Shown here piece after piece: positions 10,749 to 21,586 of a stretch of DNA of 64,000 bases. The DNA is from Melampsora larici-populina 98AG31 (taxonomy: Eukaryota; Basidiomycota; Pucciniomycetes; Pucciniales; Melampsoraceae): assembly GCF_000204055.1 (NCBI RefSeq), contig NW_006768860.1:1504-65503 (forward strand), written 5' to 3'. Both the position numbers and the translations under genes were made by a program. Position 1 is the first letter of the stretch, and the number at the start of each line of letters is the position of its first letter. Under the pieces are notes generated by a model. The model was given only the letters and a program-made list of their open reading frames with translations. It did no database searches and had not been told where the DNA came from.

Positions 10749-10880
10749 CTGGATTGATAGAGTGAAACGGTTTTTAAGAGACTTTTTTTTAGAATACCTT
10801 CTAAAAAATTGGGATTTTTATAACTATCTTTAGATTACTAGTCTTTCTAATGCTTTCTGTTGTGCTGCAAAAAAGAAAAG

Positions 10881-10890
10881 CCTATATAAG
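10881..10890 (-). promoter_or_regulatory. Possible TATA box of the retroelement gag
   Basis: CTTATATAGG on the minus strand, about 135 bp before the gag ATG. Motif and spacing are the only evidence. Confidence 0.3.
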
Positions 10891-13175
10891 ACTAATAGTT
10901 TTTAAAAGAGAAACCGGATGTGAACGCTATGGGAAAATTTGGTGAGGATGGTCAACAGGATGATGACATCATACCTGTTGAACAAAATTAAGTAAACCAA
11001 ACTGTCCCGTTAGTAAAAGTTACATGTATATTGGAAGTCTGAATTTTTCACATTCCCATCAGTTAATAACACGTTACCAACAACTATATGTATTGAATTT
11101 TGCAATCCAAATTGTTCCACAAGTTTTGTTACAATTTTTTTCACAACTCTGTATATCAGAAAAGCAGAGCTCATGATATATGCATGACACTGCTATGTCA
11201 CTTCTTTATGCTTGTATGTGAAACAACTTTTTCAAAACAAGATGTGATGCATACATAATTTGAACCCATGTACATTAAGCAAATCCAACAGATCTAACAA
11301 TGAAATTAAGGTAACACTACCAATTGGACCCTTCCTGCTCAAATATACAAGAGCACAATGCTATAAGCAATCAAGTTATATCATTGGGGTCTGTACATAC
11401 TCAAAGAAGCTGACCTCAGCTGACTGGTTGTATTTTTATTTTAAAAGCAAAAATAACCAAAAGAAGTTCAGATTAGACCTTTTATAAGTGAGAGCATAGA
11501 CCCAGTGCAAGCCAGCTTCTGTTAAGCATTTCTTTAACAACTGTAATAGATATATCCAAACCTCAGACTAGGGGCACACACTTTTTCACAAGCTGTTATT
11601 TCAACACATTTTTTTCTCCTCTTTCTAGCAACCACACCTGGGCCCCACTGGACACCCTGGGTTCAATTTTATTTTGAGCAGAGAAAACTCTTTTTTCCAC
11701 TTCAGGGTCAGGATTCTCCTTAAAAAATATTCTAAGGGCTGGGTTTTGAAAATGCACATTGGGATGACTAGCCAATCTGAACCAAAAAGCCAAATTCATC
11801 TTATTGAGGTTCTGATCTCTATCAAAACAATGATCATATCCTCCTTGAGAGGTTTTTATGTAAACTATATCCTCACCATCTTTTCCCACAGATCACCACA
11901 GATCACAAAACTGATTTGTCCAAGAATACATTGGTATAGTCGCTAGTGCCGAGAAGCGTAAAATGTTGGACCGTGTATTTACGCAGAACCCCACTTCAAC
12001 CCAAGTTTTTCTTATGTTGCGGAAACCAAGTAAAACAAGAAGTTGGAATCTTCACTTTTCAACAAGATATCTGGATTGCCACTGATGCCAGGATTCCAAT
12101 GGTACGCTCGGCTCCCAGATTTGATGAGGTTTGTGGCTCAGCATCAATTTTTCAGACAAAAACTCGCTGGTCCGACGTTTCACGCTTCTCGACACTAGAG
12201 ACTATAGTTTTAGAGTGTGTCTGTCTACTTTCTGAGTTCTACAGGTAGGTCTCTTAACATCTTATTTCCAACCTTCTCTCAACCTCATCAACAGGACCAA
12301 CAGCTATATCCTTTTGGGTTTTTGACTTGTTTTGGAACTTTTCCCCAGCTTCTTTACTTGTTTTTCACACAAAAGGGTACAACCAATTCATGTTCAAGAT
12401 GTGCTCCGGCCGGTATCAGGCGGATTCAGGCCATTCTGAAGACCAAACCAACGGATATTTTGTTTTATCCGCACCAATCGGATTTTATTCAACCGGTTTT
12501 TTTTTCCAAAAACCCCTCATCCAACACTCAAACCAGTACACCAGATACGGCAGATTTTTGCCGGATAACCAGAGTATCTGGCGTATATCTGGCGCTTAGT
12601 TTTCCACCCCTCATTCCAAATACCAAACCGCTAGATTTCCCGGCCACTGGGTAATCTTGGAGTCCTTTCCGGCCTCCGGATCCGTCGGAGCATCTGTTGG
12701 ATATCCGGCCAGAACCCGGGTCCGGGTCTCATGTTGAATACATGTTGCTCCAATAGCACCTGATTCCAACAAGTCACCAGTTTTTTTGCCATCAAAAAGA
12801 GTACACCAATACCATGACTTGCATACATAACACTGTCAACATAGATACCTCAGGTTAAAGAATCTGAGTCATGACATTTTTAGACAACACAGATCTTCTG
12901 ACAAACTTTTCCAAAGGGTTTCTTTCAAAGGATCAGATCATTTGCCAAGAAAAACCCAAAACCCTCAAGAAAAATTCTATCCAAATTTTTAAAGATCCAA
13001 AAACCCTTCCAGAATCTTTAAAATCCAAGCCAACCATCTTGTTGAATCCAAACTCAAACTCAAACTTACTCACAAAAAATTCCCTCCAAACCCTTCCTCC
13101 AAACTAAACCAAACCAAACCAGTATCCCAATCCAGCAAGGTAAAAAAACCTTAAACCCTTTACAGTTTTATTCAT
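10891..13175. other. Spacer, no gene recognised
   Basis: Several short frames occur on both strands (around 11260, 11600-11950 and 12220-12650), but none has a recognisable domain and the overlapping frames are equally open. The part 12340-12730 is GC-richer with CCGG words. No clear terminal repeats were found. The 5' terminal repeat of the Ngaro-like element is probably inside the first few hundred bases. Confidence 0.4.
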
Positions 13176-13177
13176 TA

Positions 13178-13280
13178 CAGTAAACTCCAAGTAAGTTGAC
13201 ATCCCTGTAAATGCATAATTCTCAATGTGCATATGAATTTTTGCCACCAAAATTGGTTTTGCCAGCAAAAATGAGGTCTC
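13178..13280. repeat. Left part of a pogo-like MITE (same family as 14175-14333)
   Basis: Starts TA-CAGTAAACTCCAAGTAAGTTGA and runs through GTAAATGCATAA, CACCAAAATTGGTTTTGCC and GAGGTCTCTAAG, closely parallel to the intact copy at 14175. It is cut at 13281, where a different foldback element begins. Confidence 0.6.
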
Positions 13281-13430
13281 TAAGGGCGCGTTCACTTAAG
13301 GAATTTCTGACCAGAAATCACATTCTGTAAAATTTTTAAAGCAAAAATGAAACATGCACCACCAAATGGACACTTTAAAATTTGCAGAATGTGATTTCTC
13401 ACCAGAAATTGCTTAAGTGAACGCGCCCTA
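13281..13430. mobile_element. 150-bp foldback MITE
   Basis: Nearly the whole element is an inverted repeat. The left arm reads GGGCGCGTTCACTTAAG then AATTTCTGACCAGAAATCACATTCTG; the right arm reads CAGAATGTGATTTCTCACCAGAAATT then CTTAAGTGAACGCGCCC. The loop is about 60 bp. TA lies at both edges (TAA on the left, TA on the right), suggesting a TA target duplication of the Tc1/mariner type. It is inserted in a pogo-like MITE remnant. Confidence 0.8.
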
Positions 13431-14087
13431 GAAGCACCCACTACGGTTGTGGTAAAGAGGTGATTTATTGTAACTTTACCGCTAAATTGCACACTGTTCC
13501 ACTATGGACCTGTTTTACACTTGCAGTCCCTATGACTGCATCAAATTTTGCATCACGCTTGTTCAAATCTACAAAAGCTTAAAACTTGATTTATCATAGG
13601 ATTTGATGCATCCAATTGGTCAACTGACATCCCATGATCCATCTGCACCCATCCAGCTTTGCACACCTTCAATCTTCCCTGTCCCCTCAAAACCTTGGCT
13701 TTTTAAGAGTAGCTGTTTACTCTGAACTTGCTAAAAAAGCATATATTTTTTTGAAAAAAATGTGATCTCGCAGGATCAATTTCACCAAGATCAAACAAGA
13801 GGTGAGAAAGCTTGTTGCCTTGTTTCTTGTCAACAACTGAAGACTTCATTTTGGTTCTTTCTAGTCACCAAGGTGGGCATCAGCATAGAGGTGAGCTGGG
13901 TGAGGTCAGTTCATGATTTTGCCATAGTGTGTAGAGTGTCTTAAGAATGCATTATTGTAGTTGAATCCTATGTTACATCATTCCATAGTGGATTTCATGC
14001 GGTTAACAACTTAACCATAACACACATGATTAATTTTTGCACTCAGGAACGCAAAATCTATGATAAATCACCCTCATGATAGTGGGT
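13431..14087. other. Spacer between MITE fragments
   Basis: No coding signal or recognised repeat. It may be an insertion separating the left and right parts of the same MITE copy. Confidence 0.35.
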
Positions 14088-14163
14088 TCTCTAAGTGCAT
14101 ATTCCTCTAAGTGCATGGAAAAAGCACCCGCCAAGCTGTATGTAATTAGGGGGAGTTGACTGT
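14088..14163. repeat. Right part of a pogo-like MITE
   Basis: The sequence from TTCTCTAAGTGCAT through AAAGCACCCGCCAAGCTGTATGT to GGGGGAGTTGACTG-TA parallels the right half of the intact copy at 14175-14333. It may be the other half of the copy that starts at 13178. Confidence 0.55.
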
Positions 14164-14174
14164 AGATCATATTA

Positions 14175-14333
14175 CAGTCAACTCCCACTAAGTTGATGTC
14201 CCGGTAAGTGCATAAATCTCTATATGCACACAAATTTCTGCCACCAAAATTGGTTTTGCCATTCAAAATCAAGGTCTCCAAGTGCACAAAAAAAACACCC
14301 ACCAAGTTATATATAATCAGAACAAGTTAACTG
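14175..14333. mobile_element. Pogo/Fot1-like MITE, 159 bp
   Basis: The left end CAGTCAACTCCCACTAAGTTG and right end CAACAAGTTAACTG-type sequence are inverted, and TA flanks both sides (14173-14174 and 14334-14335). CAGT-starting TIRs with TA duplications are typical of pogo/Fot1 Tc1-mariner relatives. No coding capacity. Confidence 0.65.
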
Positions 14334-14335
14334 TA

Positions 14336-14834
14336 GATCATAAAAATACCCATTCAAAATAAATTAAAACCAAAAAAAAAAAATTGTTCCCAAAGATCCA
14401 TATACACACAAACATTCACACACAAAAAAAATCTATACATGTATATACACACACAGACACACAGAGACAGAGACAAACATATATATATTGAATAAATATC
14501 AAGAAAAATTCAAATTAATCGAATCCAACTGTGTTTTTTTTTTTGTACTTTTTCTTTTTTAAAAGAAATATATATATGATACTCAAAACTTAAATAAATT
14601 TTCCGTTTAAAAAATCATTAAGAAAAAAGAAAAAGAAAAAGAAAAACTGATTATATAGTTATGTTATGATATATATATCTTTTTGTAAGAAAAAAAAAGA
14701 ATACCACCAAAAAAAAGAGAAAATCAAGTGCTTTTTATTTTGTATGTCAAAAGAGAATAAAGTACGATTCTTTAGGAAAATAAAATCCAGACTTGGTTTA
14801 TATGATAAACTTGATGATTCGAGTTTTGCTGTTG
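14336..14834. other. AT-rich 3' flank of the zinc-finger gene with simple repeats
   Basis: Contains CA/TA microsatellite (about 14400-14490), ATATATAT stretches and long A runs. It lies just downstream of the zinc-finger gene's stop codon, so much of it is probably 3' UTR. No polyadenylation signal was assigned. Confidence 0.4.
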
Positions 14835-17800
14835 TTATGAAGTAGGTTGATGATGAGAAGAAGGTTGATGAGCAGAAGACGGTTGATGATTAGAAGAATG
14901 ATGATGAGAATGAGAAGAATGATGATGAGAATGTTCAGAAGGATTACTCAAAGGATTAGGAAGTTGATGAGGATGATGATGAGGATTAACTTCATCAGAA
15001 GAAGTAGTAAGATTAGATGAATTAGTAGTATTATTAGTAGTACTATTAGGATTAGATAAACTTTGAGAAGGTAAAGAAGGAGGTGAAAGGTGATGTAATA
15101 ATTGTGGAAGATGATGTTGGTGTTGATGTTGATGATGATGTGGTGGGTGTTGAGAATGAGAAGGATGTACTCGAGTTGAATGTAAGGGTGGTAAGGATTC
15201 CCTTTCAGGAACTTGAAAGCTTCCTAATGAATTAGATGTATTTGAAGATGTACTTGAAGGTTGAATGATTTGATGTCTTTGTTGATGATGTTGTTGTTGT
15301 TGATGTTGTTGATGTTGTTGATGGTGTTGTAAGATTTGTAAATTATTCAAAATCGAGTTTCCATTGTGATGTTGATGATGTTGATGATGTTGATGTTGTG
15401 AATGATGAGAATGGTTTTGTAAATGATGATTAGATAAAGAAAGTGAAGGTAATGAATGATTCAAATGTAATGGCACCATCGTAGGTTTCTCTTCATCTTT
15501 ATTTTCTTCATTCATTCCACTCAACAAGAAACTCTTCTCTTCTGTCTTCCTTATGTTTCCCATTCCGATCCCAGTGTTGGTAAGACTACCAGATCTACTA
15601 ATAGATGAAGGATGAAGAATTCCAGGGAAATGGACTGGACTACTAATACTCACATTATTCTGATGATGATTATTGATCGAATTACTCGTATAAATCTCAT
15701 TTGATGGTTCAATTCCTTCACTCAATCCAATGATTCGAACATTCGATTCATTTATAATTCCAACTTCAGTACTCATTTCTCTCTTTTCCATCAATTTGTT
15801 CCCAACTTCTTCTTCTCCTGCTTCCATTTCTTTACTTTTCAACATATTTAAGGTCGATGTGGCTATTAATCCATCAATACTTACACCATCTCTATGAAGT
15901 TTTGCAGAATGTTCAGGTCCATTTGAAAGATGATATTTTAATCCAGCTATTGATGTTTGGTTTCGTGAATTGAAAGGTGAAAAAAAAATTCATCATCGAA
16001 ATGAGACATCAAATCTGTCAGTAAATGAAGATACATAAACTGAAAACTTCATAGGTGAAAGATTCCTGACTCACACGTTTGTTGATACCTTTTTTCACAT
16101 CCTTCAATCGGACACAGATATTTCCTTGCTGCATTCTTTTCATCAGATCGATTCAATCTTCTACTTTTCCCACTAGGTTTTTTCTTAATCGTAGGAGTGG
16201 TCGTAGTAGTAGGAATAGGATTACTGATCGTAGTTACAGGTGGAAGATGATGTGGTTGAGTAGTAAGATTAGAATTAGGTAAAAGATTAAGACCTGTTGG
16301 TCGACTACTACTAATTGGCCCTCTTTGGATGGGTTTCTGTTCTGATTGTAAATTCCTGACTCTTTCTGAAGTCACAGGATCTGTAATAAAATGATCCGTT
16401 GCTGTTTCTATAATTTTTGTAAACAAAAAGTGGACCAGGTAAGGCTTTTGATTGATCTATAGGAAACCAAAGGTACATACGAATGTGATAGCGGATTCCT
16501 GCGATATTCTAAAATTCAGATACCAAATCATCCAAAAATCAACCTCTTGGCTAGAAAACGAGAATAATGATAGACAAGAAAGCTTACCTTCCAATCCCTC
16601 ATACAACCATCCATAACACACATAAATGGACGTTCTAATGGATCAGTTCCTCTGAAACTTTCATGAGTTTCTCTCCAATGTGATAACAATTCACCACAAG
16701 TATTAAACGAGATTCTAGGTCTTTGATCACAACAAGCTCGATATGCACATGCATAAGGTTTTAAACTTGGATCTCTAGGGTCGGCTAATTGATTCGAAAG
16801 TTGTCCAACTGCTGTTGTATTAGATCGTTCACCTGTTTTCGATTTCTTCTTACTCTTTGATTTTCCTCCTCCATCAATAGAACTAGTGGTAGGATCAGTA
16901 GGTGAGTTTAAGGAGGTTTTACTTGATCTTCGTCTTTTAGATTGAGATGTGGTGAGATTGGTAGGATCACAAGATGGTTCAACTGAACAAGTCTCATATT
17001 CTTTAGTGGTCTCTGAATTTTGATTAGATCTTTGATCGGCGTCCGGGAATTTGAAACGGTCATTTTGAGATTGGGTGGTGATATCACTGGGCTCAAGCTG
17101 AAGTAAGTTTGGAACCGGTGAGATTGAACCGGTGAGATTGGCTGATGATGATGGAGTTGTGAGATGCGAGTTAGAGGCAGAGGGATGCGGTATGGAAGGA
17201 GATAGATATGGATTATTGTTGACCGGATGGCTTTGAAAAGAATGATGATGATGACTAAGTGGTGATGGATGTAGTTGATTTTGATCGGTAGATGGATTAG
17301 TGACAGATGCAATTGATAACCGAGCAGAAGATAAACTGATGCCGCTAGTTGAAAGAGGAAAAGGATTAGATGAATGTCTAAATTGAGATGGAGAGGCTGA
17401 ATGAGTTTGATTGGGTAATGTATGAGACGTCGAGAAAGAGAGAGTTGAGGGAGATGAGGAAAGTGAAGCGAGTGAAGGCCTTTTGAGGTCGTGCTGATGA
17501 GTTTGATTTGATAAAAGGTGTGAAGTGCCCAAATGATGAGAAGTTGACGTAGATGGTTTAGATTTGATAGATGGATTATTACTTTTCTGCTGTTGAGGTT
17601 GAGTTTGAATTGGACTATCAAGCAGGTTGGGTGATGATAGAGCGGGACTAAATGGAGAGTTGATTCTAGTTTGAAGTGAGTTGGAAGAAGTAGACGAAGA
17701 AGATGGAATGTGATTTGGCTGATGTTGCGGTGTTGGGGATGGTCGGGTCTGTCTTTGTTGTTGTTGTTGTTGATCAGAAGTGGAAGTGTTAGTGTGAGTC

Positions 17801-18589
17801 TGATTTAAATTTGTTTGTGGTTGATGGAAAACAAATGACCGAGGTTGGGGATTTGAGTGGTGATGATGAACGATCGCTTGAGCATAAGGGTTAAGTTGGT
17901 TTGAATGTGGATACGGCGCTAACGAGTTGCTTGGTTGAATACGAGGATAATAAGCTGAGTATATTTGATGCTGCTGCTGCTGTTGATGTTGTTGATGCTG
18001 CTGCTGCTGTTGTTGATGATGTTGATGCTGCTGCTGTTGCGGCTGTTGATGAGTGTTGATGTTGTTGATGCTGCTGCTGCTGTTGTGGCTGATGTTGCTG
18101 TTGTGATTGTGAAGCTTGTTGAGAGTGTTGGTGTGATGGATTATAAAGTGAAGTGTTAGTTGATGGAGTACTGAGAAGTTGACGAAGAGAATTATGATGT
18201 TGAATGATATCTTGTGATGGTGATGTTTGATTGGATGATAAATAGAATGATAATACTGGTTGTGATTGTGGTACTGGTTGAGTTAATGTTGCTGGTTGAT
18301 GTGGTGTTGATGTTTGATTTGAAGGTGAAGGTGAAGTGGTGATGGGTAAGAGTGATGTTCGATGTGGTAATGTTGGTGCTGATGATGGTGTTGATGATAG
18401 TGCTGATCCAGATGCTGATGTACTTGATGGTGGTTCTTGATTGTGATGATGATAAGTGTGATGGTTGTAGAGTATTGATGATGAACCATGAGTTGAAGTT
18501 GAATGACTTCTTGGAATTGGCTCACCCTCGGCACCAGTCCCAGTCCCACCCGATTTCTTCTCCGGTCCCTCCTCATTCAATCCACCCAT
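14835..18589 (-). CDS. Large Q/H-rich C2H2 zinc-finger regulator, Sfp1-like finger
   Basis: Likely exons, minus strand: 18589-16588, 16508-16481, 16407-16075, 15946-14835, about 1150 residues in total. The joins are supported by GT..AG sites and restored fingers. Three finger-like modules are visible: YACAYRACC...LLSHWRETH; FMCVMDGCMRDWK joined across an intron to NIAGIRYHI; and YLCPIEGCEKRYQQT joined to SGLKYHLSNGPEH. The last two are C-x4-C-x12-H, the spacing of Sfp1-type fingers, which in yeasts regulate ribosome-biogenesis genes; function here is inference. A basic KKKPSGKSRRLNRS stretch before the last finger may be a nuclear signal. The rest is low complexity: Ser/Asn/Gln-rich N-terminus, poly-Q around 17760 and 17970-18110, and a His-rich C-terminus. 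The reading frame shifts by one base near 18051-18056 inside the CAG/CAA tract. Confidence 0.75.
17966..18110 (-). repeat. CAG/CAA (Gln/His) repeat tract in the zinc-finger gene
   Basis: Interrupted CAG/CAA/CAT trinucleotide tract. Before about 18055 it is read as Gln in the frame of the start codon; after it, Gln is encoded in the next frame. Such tracts are length-unstable, so allelic variation is expected. Confidence 0.8.
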
Positions 18590-19992
18590 CTTCTTCTTCT
18601 CGCCTCGGCTTTCTTTGGTCGGATGTGTGTGTGTGTTTTTTTTCGTCTCAATTGGGATTTTTTTCTCTAATGTTGTTCATGTGAGTGTGTGTGTTTTTTT
18701 TTTCGCTAGTACAACAGTATTATCCGAAATTTACCATTGTGTAATTGAAAAAAAAAACTATGTCTGTAAGAGTCATTTATAGAATTAAAGGGAAAATTAA
18801 AAAAGATTGAAATTTAGTTATGTAAGAAAAAAAAAAAGATGAACGAAAAAAAAAAAAGAAATGGAGGGGTAACCCAAAAAAAAAAAAAGTTGAATTGGTT
18901 TTTAATTTTTTTACTCTTTGGTACTGAAGCTACATATGTAATCATGATTAAGTGGTGTGAAATTTAAAACCAATTTCAATTTGGATTCAACAGTTTCGAG
19001 TTTGGTGTCCTTTCATTCAAACACGAATGGCTTGAGGGTGGGTTGGTTGCTTTGGTGAGAAATGAAAGAGAGAAAGAAAGAAAGAGAAAGAGAGAGAGAT
19101 AGTCAAAATTGTAAAGTTAATCAGAAGAACTCACCGTCGATTCGGTTCTGATAGTGATAGTGATGGAATCGGTTCACAGTCACACTGCTTGGTAATCGTC
19201 GGAGTCAAGTGATGATAAAATCGGATTTCTTTAAATCTGACTTTAAACAAAAACAAAACAAAAAGTTAATTTAAATTTCAGAAACTCATCTTACTTGTAC
19301 TTTAATCCAAACTCAACTTCTTCAAATAATTCTTCAACAAAACTGATTGATCATCCAATGAAACCATGTCTTTAGAGGTCATGTGCTTGAATTCTAACAC
19401 GATCTGAAATGCCTTCCAAATCAACTTAATCTGAACTCAAAAAACTACATCTTCACTGTCCTTAAGTCTGATTAAGTACATAAGACTCCACAGCTTTCAA
19501 AATCAAAAAATCAAACAGATGCAACCTCAACAATTCATCCCAATCAATAAATCACTACTACAACCATTGGGTTGTATATTGGACATTGAGAAAAAATGAA
19601 GACCTTCAAATTTCAGTTTCTAACTGGATTTAAATACAGCAAAGACTGTCTTTTTTGTTTTCAGTGGTAACCTTTGAAGTTCTAATCTGCCTTAAGGTAG
19701 TAAAAAACTTGTTTATTTTTTCTCACTGTCCAACATATAATGAGATGGTTATAAGTTTCTTTAATCAGATTCATCTCATCTTAAGCATATCCACATCCTT
19801 GGATTTCACATTCACAATCGAGAAGAGCAAATGATGAGGATGCACTTGATCTATGCAACAAGTGATAAAAAGAATCAAGTTTAAATTTCAGACAGAAAAA
19901 ACTACTGGAAGAATCTGGAAGAATAAAGTTCAGTTTTCTAGTAAAAGTTTGAAAATTTGAACTTAGATATGAAACATAACTTGGTTTTAATA
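18590..19992. other. Upstream region of the zinc-finger gene
   Basis: Contains T/A homopolymers and a GA-rich stretch (about 19060-19100). On the minus strand a GTGAGT donor near 19130 preceded by purine-rich sequence suggests a 5' UTR exon and leader intron for the zinc-finger gene. Nothing else was recognised. Confidence 0.4.
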
Positions 19993-20152
19993 GTGGTTCT
20001 CAAAGTATACATGGTTAAAACAAAACCTGGTTGACCCAATTGCTTTTGGGCAGTAACTTTGTGTATCAAGTTGACATTTGTTGACAGCTCATAGCCAAAA
20101 CATCAACTAGGCCAACCAGGTTTTTTGAAACTTGGTCTACTTTGAGAGCCAG
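19993..20152. mobile_element. 160-bp Tc1/mariner-type MITE
   Basis: The left arm GTGGTTCTCAAAGTATAC...AAACCTGGTTG and right arm CCAACCAGGTTTTTT...TACTTTGAGAGCCAG are inverted over about 45 bp with mismatches. TA flanks both ends (19991-19992 and 20153-20154). No coding capacity. Confidence 0.75.
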
Positions 20153-20215
20153 TAATTATGAAATGCTGTTCTGAAAAAAAACAATTTGCTTTATCCTTTA
20201 TCAGAAAAATTTCCA

Positions 20216-20360
20216 CCACATGAGCCACTCCTGCATGGCTTGTACCTCTTACCACCTGACTTGTTACTTTCCAGCCAGGACCTCAGAGACACTTCCTCTA
20301 CATGAGCCCCTCCTTCATGGTACCACCTGACTTGTTACCTTCATGCCAGGACCTCAAAAA
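20216..20360 (+). repeat. Imperfect tandem duplication, unit about 70-80 bp
   Basis: Two successive units share CACATGAGCC, then CTCCT-CATGG, then TACCACCTGACTTGTTAC, then CCAGGACCTCA. The first unit is slightly longer. No gene is involved. Confidence 0.6.
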
Positions 20361-20684
20361 GCACTATTGGAACCTACCAACAAGACATGGGTTTTGGATA
20401 CTGGAATATGATGAAACCATGTATCATGGTACCAGAAATATGACACACTCCTAGAAAAGGGATATCAAAAGTGTCAGCCTCTGAGCCTTGACCAACTAAA
20501 TCCAAAGGAGCTTCAAGATTGATTAATAAATAAAAGAAATAAAAAGTTATGATAAAAACATATCTATTGTTTCCATCTATCTGAAGACTAACATGTGTGT
20601 CTAGTTTCAAAGACAGCCAACAGTAATAACCATTACTGTTATAGAATACAATTACACCTTATGCCTTGTTTCAAAGGCAACCTA

Positions 20685-21583
20685 GGCCCTGTTTGGTTGT
20701 GATTATTTTACTGTGGTATTCGGAGCATCGCAGTAAAATAATTGCCAATTAAATTTGGACGTTTGGTAGCCCAAAGTTAGAGATTATCGTACCACATTAT
20801 TTGGTCGATAATCTCACAATCTCAAGGTAAAAGTACAAACTCCTTTTTGGCGATTATTTCCGTACGTGAGAAGGGGACTTGTCCAATTTTGACCTCTTCC
20901 CATACTTGTGATTACAATCCAGGAAATCATTTTATCAACATCATCACCTCATTGATCTTGTTACTTCATCAATCACTCCACCTGGTCAATCATCAAAATC
21001 ATCACTCTTTGTTATCATCGCTTCAACATTATCATTGTGTCTTCAAAACCATGGTTTGTTAATCTCAAGTTATCAAAATCATCATCTGTTGATATCTTCA
21101 CTCTTTTTAACCCAGCAAGTAATGGGAGTGAAACTTGAATAATGCAAATAATGAGAATAATGAGAATGATGAGGATAACAAGATTGATGAGACAGATGAA
21201 AACATTGTGGATCAAGCTCAATTCAACAATGATGAAGTGGAAATAAAATGTAATTATATACATGAAACTTTCGATCTGATGACCTGTTTTGAAGAAGGTT
21301 CAGATAGATAAATTGAGGGACTAGACGAGATTTTGACAAACCTGATTGATGAAGAATCAATAATGAGAATTTTAAATCTTTGGTGTTGAATAAAAAAATA
21401 GTCGTCACAAGTGCTGTACTTTGGCTTTGGTTGTGAGTTGCCAAACAATGATTCCTAAAAACCACCGTTTATTTTTGTACTGCGATTAAATGGTGAGTTG
21501 GAAATTTTCCTGCATTATTTGCTCATTTCCTGTGGTACACTTTTACTGTAGTATGCCAAAATCAATCACAACCAAACGGGGCC
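20685..21583. mobile_element. 899-bp PIF/Harbinger-like non-autonomous element
   Basis: TIRs are GGCCCTGTTTGGTTGTGATT on the left and its complement with one mismatch on the right (AATCACAACCAAACGGGGCC). CTA flanks both ends (20682-20684 and 21584-21586), a 3-bp duplication typical of PIF/Harbinger, whose TIRs also commonly begin GGCC/GGGCC..GTTTGGTT. A smaller hairpin (ATTATTTTACTG...CAGTAAAATAAT) lies just inside the left TIR. The inner frames show no transposase. Confidence 0.8.
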
Positions 21584-21586
21584 CTA

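Noticed and set aside
12217..12654. 145-codon frame with a second overlapping frame
   Set aside because: Composition is not gene-like, both frames are open, and no motif is seen.
17965..18159. Plus-strand Met/Leu-rich frame over the CAG tract
   Set aside because: Antisense reading of the Gln tract, a common artefact.
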